This document shows, piece after piece, positions 46,950 through 58,300 of a stretch of 64,000 nt of DNA. Numbering within the stretch: the first letter of the stretch is position 1; the number at the start of each line of letters is the position of its first letter. A program made the translations under genes and the position numbers. Under the pieces are notes generated by a model. That model worked only from the letters and a program-made list of their open reading frames with translations. It ran no database searches and was not told where the DNA came from. This DNA comes from Durio zibethinus. Taxonomy: Eukaryota > Streptophyta > Magnoliopsida > Malvales > Malvaceae. Where the stretch lies: the NCBI RefSeq assembly GCF_002303985.1, contig NW_019167982.1:15662102-15726101 (forward strand). Direction: 5' to 3'.

Positions 46950-47910
46950 ATAAAATGTCTGTCTTGGTGGGAATCAAAATGGTGAAAATGAAAGACCAAT
47001 TGAAAGCAATAATTAGTGCATTGGAGTCCAATCAAGAGAAATTTTAGCACGAGCTTCAGGAGATAAAACAATAGCTTGCTTAATTGATAGAATTGGTTAA
47101 AGGTACTGCTATGATTAAGTTTGTTGCACTTCAAGGGCAGTTATCACTTTTGATTCCATCAAATCAAAATCAATTGGCTCTTGTTGGTTTCAGAACTTTT
47201 CTTAAGCACACTAAGGCATTAGGTGATTCGAATAGTGACCAAAATTTAGGCAAGCTTAAGAGAGGAATGGGTGAATTGGCCACACCAATGACTAAACTCA
47301 AAAGTCTAATTTTTAAGATCAAGTCCCATAAATTCAAACAACTCTCATCAACTATCCTAAGTCCAAACACGTACTTAAATCCTTTTCATTACTGCTTTCG
47401 ACCCCTTTTCCAAGCACTTAAGATTAGGCCCGCAAACTTCATACGACCTTTAAAAATCCCATACCTAAATTCATGCCCACCATCTCACATTTTACAATCA
47501 CTTGTTCAGCATGCTATCCTATCACTACTTTTTTAACCCAATTTTGGACCTAGGGTTTCTCGATTCACTCCAACACCAACTATACCACCATTTTTCTGGT
47601 AAAGAAACCCAACTATAGGACAGAAAAATGGTCACACCACCAACACTAAAGGAAAAACCCATGTTGACCCAAAACCCATATCCTACACAAATTTATGCCA
47701 ATTGCTCTTGGAAAACTGTCTCATTGCCCATGTCCTTATCGAACCCCTCAAACCACCTTCTCTCAAATGGTATAACCCAAATACCTGATGTGAATACCAT
47801 TTTGACATTATGGGCTATTCATTGAAAGATAACACGTTTTTGAAATATAGAGTACAGGGATTGATGAAAGTTGGATATTTTGGTTTTGACACCGAAATGA
47901 AGCCAGCTAT
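46950..47910 (+). pseudogene. First gag-like module of element D (coiled-coil start plus zinc-knuckle-like end)
   Basis: The start reads MVKMKDQLKAIISALESNQE (about 46978-47040), a coiled-coil typical of Tat Gag N-termini. After a stretch of no clear similarity, 47640-47770 resembles the linker (PYPTQIYANCSWKTVSLP), and 47765-47910 reads KWYNPNT*CEYHFDIMGYSL, with TGA where the family has Arg, then LKYRVQGLMKVGYFGFDTE. The capsid blocks expected between these parts are not recognisable. It precedes a second, fuller gag in the same element. An open frame at 47084-47536 carries no recognised domain. Confidence 0.65.
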
Positions 47911-49185
47911 TTACAAAATCCTTCATCGATCCATGTCAAGATAGCAAACAGTACTTTAAGCAATAGTCAAGTTAGCCAGAATAATGAATAAAAAGTAGAA
48001 GTCTTAAAGTAAATCATTGTCCTCACCAATAATTATAGTCAATTTTTTTTGGATTTATTAGATGAGACAAGGAAAGATGAGCGAGTCTGGCACTTTGGCC
48101 CTAGTCCTAAAATGGTTCATGATGTGTAAACTTGAAACTTTTGGAAATGAATGAAAACTTCCCTTAACCTGAATTTCCCATGGATAAACATTATTGTTTA
48201 TGTTTCATATTTGTATATATATGGTTAAAGGAGCCTATGAAAAAAAATGATGATTGTAAATATACTTTCACCAAACTTTTAAGGCGGAAAGAATGTCTTT
48301 AAATGGTTTAACTTGAATATATGATTAAATTTAAACTCATTCTCAACAATAATAATAAAATTGATTGGCATATCATGCATCATTATTTTTTATGCTAGCT
48401 AAGGACAAAGAATGATATGAAAATAGGCAATAGGTAGAAGCAAAATAAAATTAAAAATGAAAAGAATGAATAAAAAAATAGATAAAAAGATCCATCCATT
48501 AGATTTTTTTTAGGGCATATTTTTTATTGGTTTAGTGTTTGTTCAAGATTTGCATTTGTAAGTTAAAAAAAAGTTATGATTTTGAATTTTTATCCTTTGC
48601 AATTCTTTTAATCCTTTTTGTTGTTATTCTCATCATGTTTTGTATTTGAAAATAAAAGTAGTACATGCACTTCATCTCATATCCAAATGTTAGTGTTAAT
48701 ATCATTGGATTTGCATTGTACATGTATTGTATCCTATGCATAAAATATGTTAGTGCATTTTATATAAATATGTTTTATCGATCACTTACATGCCTCTCAT
48801 TACTAATGTAGTATGTCATCATGTTTCATGCATGCAAATTCATGAATGACATGATTCTATAAAATGTGTATTGTACAGATTGCATTTCATGTGAATATAT
48901 CTCACCACCATTACAATATGATGTTGAGTCCCATTACATACACATTTACATATGTGGTATGATTTTTATTACTTAAACATTGTATGTATGCAAATGTTCA
49001 TCATCCAAGCATCTATGCATCTTAATAATGTTTTATCACCACTCATGCATCCATGATCATGTTAGGCACATTCATCATCATGAAAAGTAGAGTTAATCTT
49101 ATTTTTTACGAAAAATAAAAGCTCAATGGTGTTGATTTCTTGCTACATCTTTTGAGCTGGTTTAGTTTTGTTTATAACATGAAAG
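47911..49185 (+). other. Spacer between the two gag modules of D, with repeat cluster
   Basis: Non-coding. It has a second CAT-rich cluster (48660-49080) with words like TTGCATTGTACATG, TGCATTTCATGTG and CATCATGTTTCATG. Confidence 0.5.
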
Positions 49186-49189
49186 ATTG

Positions 49190-50760
49190 AAAAATTGGAA
49201 TAAAACAGATTGAACATGTTCAAAAAAAGATAAGGGAAAGAGTTGTGGAAATAGGACAATATATTGAAAAACAATTAATGGATTTGAAACAAATATTGTT
49301 AGGGTTTTCAAAAGGAAAGGGAATTGTTGAAACATCTAAGACAAGGGAAGAAGTTGCTGTTAAGGAATCATTATACCCATATGGGTCCACACATCCTTAT
49401 GGTTAAAATTTTTGTACTACACAAGCACCACCAGCAAACTATCAGCCTTGCAATTATATTAGTACTAGAACATCCCTGGTTTAAATATATGATAATCCTG
49501 AGGCTACCCCCTATGATCCCATCATAATACCCAACTGGATGATCCTAAAGAACAAGAGAAGTTGAAGCAGTGCCAGAATTAGTTGAGAATCTCGAGTTTA
49601 AAAGTAAGTACAAATTATTGGAAGAAAACTTAGAGTGGTATAAAGAAGTGATATCTTCAAGAAATTTGATGCCAATGAGCTTAGCCTAGTTTCTAACTTG
49701 GTTATCCATGCAAAGTTCAAGTTTTCAACATTTGATAAATATGATGGAAACAGATGCCCTAAGATACATTTGACTTGATATTGTAATAAATGGTTAGGTA
49801 TGCCTATGATGAATAATTACTTATTCATATCTTTCAAGAAAGTTTGATGGAGATAGTTGCTAATTGGTACTATAATTTGGAAAAAATATCAAATTTGTAC
49901 TTAAAGGGATTTATCTCTAGTATTTTTGAAGTGATACCAGCATATGTTAGAAATAACTCTATACCAATTAACCCTTCAAAACATGAAAATAAGCCTCAAT
50001 AAAAGCTACAAAGAATACGCAGCTAGATGGTCGTAAGTATGACCACCCTTACTAATAATAAGTTGAATTCCCTATTTGGGGATATTTTTCCTTCTTCCTA
50101 TTATGATAGTTGATTAGTAATGCCTCTTCAAAATTTATAGATTTACTATTTATTGTTAGTAGAACTTAAGGCAGAATAAAAAAAAGAAAAAAATTATGGA
50201 TGTCAGTGTAAAGATTCATAATAAAATGAATGGAGATATTTCTTATGAACATGCTTAAGAAATAACCGTTGATGGGCGAAATAAGGAAAATTTTAGAATG
50301 ATACATGAAGATCTAGTGGATGGTCATTGGTCACCACACCTATCCTAACCTTTTTACAATTTGACACCTTAGGCCAATGACTTTCCTAAACCATTTCATC
50401 ATTATGTTCAAATGTCCCTTTCCTAGAATCTTTCACCACAAGTATTCACAAAATGAAAGATCAGCTTAAGCAATCCATAAAGCCACAAAAGAAAGAGTCA
50501 AAACATACTATTCACTTTCAATATCTTGCACAGAGCTTTTTCTGTTGCTCGTCAGTAGTTATATGATTTCTCTTATCTTTACAAAGCCTATAAAGCCTCC
50601 TTACCCAAAAAAGTATGATCTCAGTGCTAAATATGAATACCATGATGGGGTCAGAGGATATTTTTATAGAAAATTGCATTGCCTTCAAGGATATAGTTCA
50701 ATCTTTGATCGATGCAAATCCTACAAGGTTTAAAGAGCTAGCTGGCAGTTTTGATAATTG
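49190..50760 (+). pseudogene. gag: Second gag pseudogene of element D (capsid and zinc-knuckle-like motif)
   Basis: A coiled-coil start (QKKIRERVVEIGQYIEKQLM, about 49223-49282) and a Pro/Tyr-rich linker lead to DANELSLVSNLVIHAKFKF, STFDKYDGNRCPKIHLT (about 49665-49775), then after frameshifts SYKEYAARWS (about 50007-50037), PLTNNKLNSLFGDIF and SSYYDS (about 50045-50112). The end reads KPPYPKKYDLSAKYEYHDGV (about 50593-50652), with the first zinc-binding Cys changed to Tyr and LHC as the last. The blocks match those of the B gag one for one. Multiple stops. Confidence 0.85.
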
Positions 50761-53339
50761 ATAGTGGTGGAATTAAGGGTCAAGATTCTAAAACTGAAGC
50801 GCCAAGTAGAGGATTTTTTTAAAGCTTGTATATCATCTTAAGAGCACTATTAAGAATGTGAATTTTAAATAGGTCTTAAGTGTTTGCATTGAATGAATGG
50901 ATATGATACATCATATTGTCTCATAAATTTGTTCACATTGAAAATTTTTAATCCTTTTTTCGTTTTAAAATTTTAAATTTTTTTTCTTTCTAAAAATAAA
51001 AAATAAAATTTTGTTGAATTTGAATTAATTCCTAAAAGTCATAAAAAGAGAAATGCCCTTAAAAAATGGCTTTTAATTTTTGGATTTTTGTTGATTTGTA
51101 AATATTATTTTCTAACTCTTATGTGATATAAATTTTAAAAAAATGATTCACAATTATTTAAGAATAAAGTCCCATATAATCAGTTTTCAAGATTATCAAA
51201 AAAAAAAAATTTTGAAAAAAAAATAGGCCTTTTCAAAAGGAAATATACATTTTTTTAAAAATGGTGAAAATCTTGAAGTAATTGGTGATTGCTATTAAAA
51301 AATAAACCCATGCACTACCTTTACACCTTTCCTTGATCGCTCTCATGCTTTAATCCTTTTGAATAACTTCACTTACCACTTATAATCTTTTAAGGGGCAT
51401 GAATTTCAACTTGCAAACCCTGTCATCATTTGATATATTAACATAATAATCTTTTCTTGGGCAATGAACAAAATAGATCAATTATGAAAATTCATTTTAA
51501 ATTTTGAAAACCAAGAAAAATACTTTTTCAAATTTTAATTGGTAATTTAATGTATGTTAAAATTTGCCAATATGATTGAACCATCCAAATTCTTTCAATG
51601 ACCATAGACACAAAAAAATGAATGAACTTTCTTTTTCAACTAGCCCTTATTTCACATCTTAAGGCACATTGACTAAAAGAAGCAAAATTTCTTTTCACCT
51701 AAGACAATTTGTTTCATGCATTAATACTTTTTCTCCTCATTTTACAAAAAATGCCAAATATTTGGAACCAAAATTAGCCTTTTTACGAACTATGTGATCA
51801 AATTTAAGACATCTCATATAACTTAATTTTCATCATCATAAGAACCTTAAGTAGAAAATAAGATAAGGCATCAGTCACACAAAAATAATTGATAGTTATA
51901 ACACAAAAAAAATAAAAACAAAAAGAAGCATTTTATCTCTTTCTTCCAATAATTTGCTCTTTTCAATAAGTGATCATGTTTGAAATTATGAATGTCTATC
52001 TTTCATTATCCTTCGCATATAGAAAAATTATCCATTTGTTACCCATTTAAGCATATTAAATTTCTTGTTCCAAAATGAACTTCAGCCAAAGATTGTCGTT
52101 TACATTATAGGCAAAATAAAGATATCTTTAAGAGCCTAACTTCTAGAAAAGTGCTTAATATCAAAAGCATCTAACATGCACCTCAAAGATGAGAATCTGA
52201 GTTAAAAAGTAAATAAGGCTTTAAAATTCGAGAAAGTAATTTGCTAAAGATGAAGTCGAATGTTTCACAAAAAAAAAAGAAAAAAAAATAAAAGAAAAAA
52301 ATAGTAAAAAAAAAAGACATGCATATCGAAGATGAGAACCTGAGGCAAAAAGGTGAATAAAGTATCAATTAGAATTTTAAGTAAAAAAGAAGATAAAATT
52401 CAAGAAAATAGAATGTTAAAGTTGAAGTCAAATGTTTCCCAAAAAAAATAAGAACAAGGAAAGAAAGACATATGGCTTTTCATCTAGGGAATGTTTTATA
52501 AGATCTTTGGCCTAATTATGCTTAAAAACATATTTTGAGCCTATTTATCCATTCTTTCATAACTCCGAACCTTAGCCTACATTACATACCTTAAAAAGTT
52601 CATTTTGATCAAATGTGAACACTTGAATCAAAAAGCCATGTCCTTCAAATTTTGTATATATTTGTTAGTATTTGGCAAGATTTTACTAAGTTTTTCATTG
52701 TTAGAAAATATAACTCTAAGGTGAAAACCCAAAAAAGGTAGTTTAGAGTTAGAGCCACTCTTGAGACCCTAAAAACAATTTAGAGCTTCAAGTTTCCATC
52801 CAGAATAAAAAGTTACAATGTAAAACCTTTAGAAGGATTAATAACCATTAAAGACTTTGCATTTCACCAAATAGTGAAAATAAAAAAACTAATTTTTTTC
52901 TCTTTCCAAATCTTTTTCAAACAATAATGGTTAATTTTGGCGCACATTGAAAGATTATGTTTTAAAAAAAAAAAGTGTTTTTTAAAAAATTACTCTTTTA
53001 TAAGCCTAAGAGAAATCCTTGCAAACATTGTCGAGCTTTCTTTGAGATATGCCCACTAGTAAAAAGAATTGTGAATTGTTGATTACCCCAATCCACAAGC
53101 ATTTCAAATAGTAATCACCAATTTTTAAGAGATTCAAAAGTCATGAATTTTTAACTTTTCTCATTGATTATGAAGATATTTTATGTAAGGCAATTTTGTG
53201 ATCCCTTTTGAGAAGTTCAGAGATTATTTGAGCATTTTGCATAGAATACTTAAGTCATTTTGGTAAAAAGTAAACATTGAAAATATGAATAAAGATCTTT
53301 TAAAAAAAATAACAAACTAAAAAAATAAAGAGTCTTCGC
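50761..53339 (+). other. Non-coding spacer of D where pol is expected
   Basis: No protease, reverse transcriptase, RNase H or integrase similarity in any frame. It shares ordered blocks with the B spacer, beginning about 100 bases after gag (50839-50930). A (GA/A)-rich tract lies at 52265-52310 and two related segments start GATGAGAA at about 52188 and 52331. Confidence 0.6.
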
Positions 53340-53760
53340 ATTTGTATTGCTTGCATTCGCACTGACATGTGCATCATAAAAAAAAACATTTGATCTGTAT
53401 GTTGCAAAAACAAAAAAGTCATTCGCATTTGCACTAACATGTACATTATGATAAAGACATTCGTATTCACTTTTACATCATGAAATAAAAATTTACAATT
53501 GTATCACTTGCATTTGTATCATGAGAAAGAAATTTATATTTACATCATCTACACCATAACCAAGGCATTTGCGTTTGCATCATAAGAAAGACAATTGCAT
53601 TTGTATTAGTGCATCTGCATTATAAAAAACAAGTATTTGTAGAGGCATTTATAGGAAAAGAACATTGGCATTTGCATTATGAAAAAAAGTCACTTATAGT
53701 TGCATCAAGCATTCACATAGACATTCGCATTCTCATCATTTGATGGAAATAGACATTTAT
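53340..53760 (+). repeat. Array of GCATTTGCATT/ATCATGAAAAAG-type words in D
   Basis: Degenerate units of about 25-45 bp carry TTGCATTCGCATT plus GACATTATGA or CATCATAAAAAAGAC, about twelve times. Related in wording to the leader clusters at 46370 and 48660. Confidence 0.65.
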
Positions 53761-53999
53761 ATCATGATTGTGTTTATCAACTTTGTAAATAAAAAAAATC
53801 AAGAAAGGGAAAAAGAAAAAAAATAGCAAACAAAAAAAAAAGATAAAAAGAGATAAGAAAATCTATAAGAAAAAAGAAAATAATTAGACAAGAAACCAAA
53901 ATGTAAAAAAAGTATGAAAAAATTGAAAGAAAAATCATCTGCAAAAACCAAAGGGGTTGTTGAAAAATGAATAAAAAAAAGATAAGATACGATATAAGG

Positions 54000-54690
54000 T
54001 AAGACTTAAGCTCAGTTTAGTTGATACCTAGATGATAATGAAGCCTAGATTAGCTAGCACTTTAAGCCCAGTTTAGTCAGCACCAGATAAGAACTAAGCC
54101 CATATTAGCGTATATTTTAAGCCTAGATTAGTTGACACTTTAAACCTAGTTCAATTGGCACCTAAATAAAATTAAGCCCAGTTTAACTGGTATCCAGATG
54201 ATAACTAAACCCAAATTAGCTGGCACCCAAGCCCATATTAGTTGGCACTTTAAGTTTAGTTTGGCTGGTACCTAGATAAAAACCAAGCCTAAATTAGTCG
54301 ACATAACCTAAGCTCAATTAGTTGACACTTTAAGCCTAAATTAGTTGGTATCCAAGCCTAAATTAGTTGGCACTTTAAGCCCAATTTAGCTAGCATTTAA
54401 ATCAAATTAAGCCTAATTTAGCTAGCACCAAGATGATAACTAATCCTAGATTAGTTGGCATTTTAGGCCTAATTTAGCTAATACCCAAGCCCAAATTAGT
54501 TGGGATATAAGCTCAGATTAGCTGGCACTTTAAACCCAGATTAGTTGACACTCTAAGTCTAAATTAGCTAGTACTTTAAACCTAGATTAACTAGCACTTT
54601 AAGTCCAGATTAGCTGGTACTGATAGGATTAAGCCTAGTTTAGCTGACACCCAAAATTTAAGCCTAATGAAATTGGCACTAGTTAAGAAA
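54000..54690 (+). repeat. Array of AAGCCCAGATTAGCTGGCACTTT units in D
   Basis: About twenty-five units of 22-40 bp, each with AAGCC(C/T)A, (A/G)TTAG(C/T)TGGCA and a variable tail (CTTT or CCAGATGATAACT). The reversed sequence is the same family as the B array at 30890-31890, and it occupies the same place between gag and purine tract. Confidence 0.85.
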
Positions 54691-54939
54691 AATGTTGTGA
54701 TCAAGTTTTATTACAAAATTACTCGATCGTGATATCCAAAGTGCAAGAGATCTTAAATTTTGAATGTTTCCTTTTTTACAAGCAAATTTTCAAAAAATGA
54801 TTTGTAAGTCATTTGTACAAAATCTTAGATATTTAAATGATTTTCAAAGACCTACGAGCAAAACCTCAAATTTGTTACATGATTTCCAAGACTACAGGGC
54901 AAAGATTTGAACGATTCATAAGATCTCTAAGCAGAATGT

Positions 54940-55200
54940 TTAAATTCTTTTAAAATTATTGAGCCTCTACTTAGAGGAGCCTTTTTCCATATGAAAAATT
55001 TAAAATTGTTAAACCTCTGCTTAGATAAGCCATTTAAATTTTTAAAAAGTTGTCCAGCTTCTACTTATAGGAGCTAATTAAATTTTTAAAATTGTTGAGC
55101 CTCTACTTAGATGAGCTATTTAAATTTTTAAAAGTTGTTAAGCCTTTGGTAAGATGAGCATTTTGATTTGATCTTTAAAGTTATTCAGTCTTTGATAAGA
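54940..55200 (+). repeat. Array of about 40-bp GAGCCTCTACTTAGAGGAGC units in D
   Basis: Five to six units read GTTGAGCCTCTACTTAGATG followed by AGCTATTTAAATTTTTAAAA. The reverse complement matches the 37-40 bp unit of C at 11726-12040, including the inverted-repeat core and A/T tail. Confidence 0.75.
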
Positions 55201-55303
55201 GAAACTCCTTGATGTGCTAAAAAAATAATTAAAAAAAAACCTTTGACTTTAGATAAAATTATTGTCTTTGTCTTTATCATATTCTTAATTCTCAGTAATG
55301 CGT

Positions 55304-55314
55304 AAAAAGAGGCA
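55304..55314 (+). other. Polypurine tract of element D
   Basis: AAAAAGAGGCA directly before the 3' LTR start (two bases gap), corresponding to GCAAAGAGAGG in B and C. Confidence 0.6.
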
Positions 55315-55316
55315 GT

Positions 55317-58300
55317 TATAGACATCAAATTTTGTCTAGTTTCTATTTAATTTTATTAAAATTAATAAAAAATAATATTAAATAAAATAATTAATTAATT
55401 AATAATAATAAAAGAGAAGATAATGCTATCATGCACAGCACCATTGTCACCCTAACCCTTCCATCATGTCCTACACCAATCTCTCAACTACCCTTGAGAC
55501 CCATACCCTTCAACACAGTATAAAAAAAACCATCAAAAAATCTATCAAAAAAACCCATCAGCAAATAAACACTATAAACCTAAAAAACATTCTACAGGAA
55601 TAAAACTAATAAAAAAAAAAACTTTACCAAACAAAAAAAGTAAAAAAATTACAAAAAAAAACTATCTGCTTATAACAAAAAAAAACAACAATAAAATAGT
55701 ATAACCCCTGGTAGTGGGGATCTCAACATTAAAAATGAAAACAAAAAAAAAAGTTTTGACTTGAAGCTTCGAAGGTCGATCTAGGAGATTTAGGGGTATT
55801 TTAGAAGAAAATGAGGCTAGATTGGGGTAGATGAGGCCAAGAGGAGTTTTTTGTGATTTTTTAAAAAAACTTTTATGACCAATGACACTAACCAACGACA
55901 AAGAGGATGATGGCCGATGGCAAAGAAGATGGCGACCAATATAGTAGCACGTCACCAGAATCTGGAAAATAGAAGATGGTCGACAGGTGTTTATTCTTCT
56001 AAAGAAAAAGGCTCTCTCTTTTAGAGAAAAAAATCTGGAATAAATGAAATAAAAAAATTCTTTTAGGTTTTTATAAAAAAAGAAGTGAAACCGTGTTGTT
56101 TTAAGGGCCTAAGATTCATGCGTGACTCATAACCTGACCCGAGGCCCTCGCATCTAACCTGTGACCTATTCCCCTACTTACTAGTAATATAACTGAATCG
56201 ATTTTGGACAATTGTTGAACTGCTTAGTGTTGACCATCATTGATAGGCACTAACCACTGTTGACCGACATTGACTAGCCATTGATAAGTAAAAAATTGGT
56301 ATATTATTTATTTATGTATATTTATTTATTCCTTTTTTAATTATTTATGTTATTTTAGTGTTTTAATTTATAATTTAGGGCATGTTAAAATAAATGTAAT
56401 AATGATAAAAATAAAAATAATAATATTAAAATTCATAATAACGAATAATAACAATAAATAATGAAAAATAAAGTTTAAATTTTGTATAGTTTTATTAAAA
56501 AATTAAAATGAACTTTATAAAATAATAATATAAAAAAAAGATAATAAAAAATAATAATAATGGTAATAATAAAAAAAATGAAAGTGATTTCAAAACTTTT
56601 GATAATTTTAAATTTGAAAAAATAAAAAAATAATAACCAAAAAATAATTAAAATAATTAAAAATAAGGAAAGGAAGGTTTTATCCAACGATGAGATTCTA
56701 AGGTACTCCAAGTAACGATACCTTAAAAATTTTTAGGTGAGAGAATTTTTTTAAATACTATCAGTATATTGAAGTATTTATGAAAATTTTTGATGTAATA
56801 AAATTTTCTCTTTTCTTTAAATAATAATAATAATAAATAAATAAATAAACACTATAAACCTAAAAAACATTCTACAGGAATAAAACCAATAAAAAAATAA
56901 AAAACTTTACCAAACAGAAAAAGCAAAAAAAATTGCAAAAAAAAAAAAATATATGCCTATATCAAAAAAAATAAACAACAATAAAATAGTATAACCCCTG
57001 GTAGTGGGGATCTCAACATTAAAAATGAAAACAAAAAAAAAAAGTTTTGACTTAAAGCTTCGAAGGTCGATTTAGGAGATTTGGGGGTATTTTAGAAGAA
57101 AATGAGGCTAGATTGGGGTAGATGAGGCCAAGATGAGTTTTTTGTGATTTTTTAAAACTTTTTTATGACCAATGACACTAACCAACGACAAAAAGGATGA
57201 TGGCCGATGGCAAAGAGGATGGCGACCAACACAGTAACATGTCACCAGAATCTGAAAAATAGAAGATGGTCGACAGGTGTTTATTTTTCTAAAGAAAAAG
57301 GCTCTCTCTTTTAAAGAGAGAAAAATTTGAAATAAATGAAATAAAAAATTCTTTTAGGTTTTTATAAAAAAAGAAGTGAAACAGTGTTGTTTTAAGGGCC
57401 TAAGATTCACGCGTGACTCAGGACCTGACCCGAGGTCCTTGCATCTAACCTGATACCTACTCCCCTACTTACTAGTAATATAACTGAATCGATTTTGGAC
57501 AATTGTTGAACTGCTTAGTGTTGACCATCATTGATAGGCACTAACCACCGTTGATCGACGTTGACTAGCCATTGATAAGTAAAAAATCGGTATATTATTT
57601 ATTTATGTATATTTATTTATTCCTTTTTTAGTTATTTATGTTATTTTAGTATCTTAATTTATAATTTAGGGCATGTTAAAATAAATGTAATAATGATAAA
57701 AATAAAAATAATAATATTAAAATTTATAATAACGAATAATAACAATAAATAATGAAAAATAAAGTTTAAATTTTTTATAGTTTTATTAAAAAATTAAAAT
57801 GAACTTTATAAAATAATAATATAAAAAAAGATAATAAAAAATAATAATAATGGTAATAATAAAAAAAATGAAAGTGATTTCAAAACTTTTGATAATTTTA
57901 AATTTTAAAAAATAAAAAAATAATAACCAAAAAATAATTAAAATAATTAAAAAATAAGAAAAGGAAGTTTTTATCCAACGATGAGATTCTAAGGTACTCC
58001 AAGTAATGATACCTTAAAAATGTTTAGGTGAGATAATTTTTTTAAATACTATCAGTGTATTGAAGTATTTTTGAAAATTTTTTATGTAATAAAATTTTCT
58101 CTTTTCTTCAAATAATAATAATAATAATTAATAAATAAATAAACACTATAAACCGAAAAAACATTCTACAGGAATAAAACCAATAAAAAAAAAAACTTTA
58201 CCAAACAGAAAAAGCAAGAAAAATTACAAAAAAAAAAAAACTATATGCCTATAACAAAAAAAATAAACAACAATAAAATAGTATAACCCCTAGTAGTGGG

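Noticed and set aside
47084..47536. 150-codon plus-strand open frame as a possible host gene
   Set aside because: It lies inside element D between gag-like segments and has no recognised domain. Neighbouring frames carry the gag similarity.
54000..54690. CRISPR-like array
   Set aside because: Repeats are degenerate and the intervening segments are not unique spacers. The setting is a plant retrotransposon spacer with a matching array in element B.
56475..56711. Minus-strand Ile/Phe-rich frame as a membrane protein
   Set aside because: Composition is driven by A/T-only sequence in the tandem LTR unit. The other units have stops or shifts in the same place.
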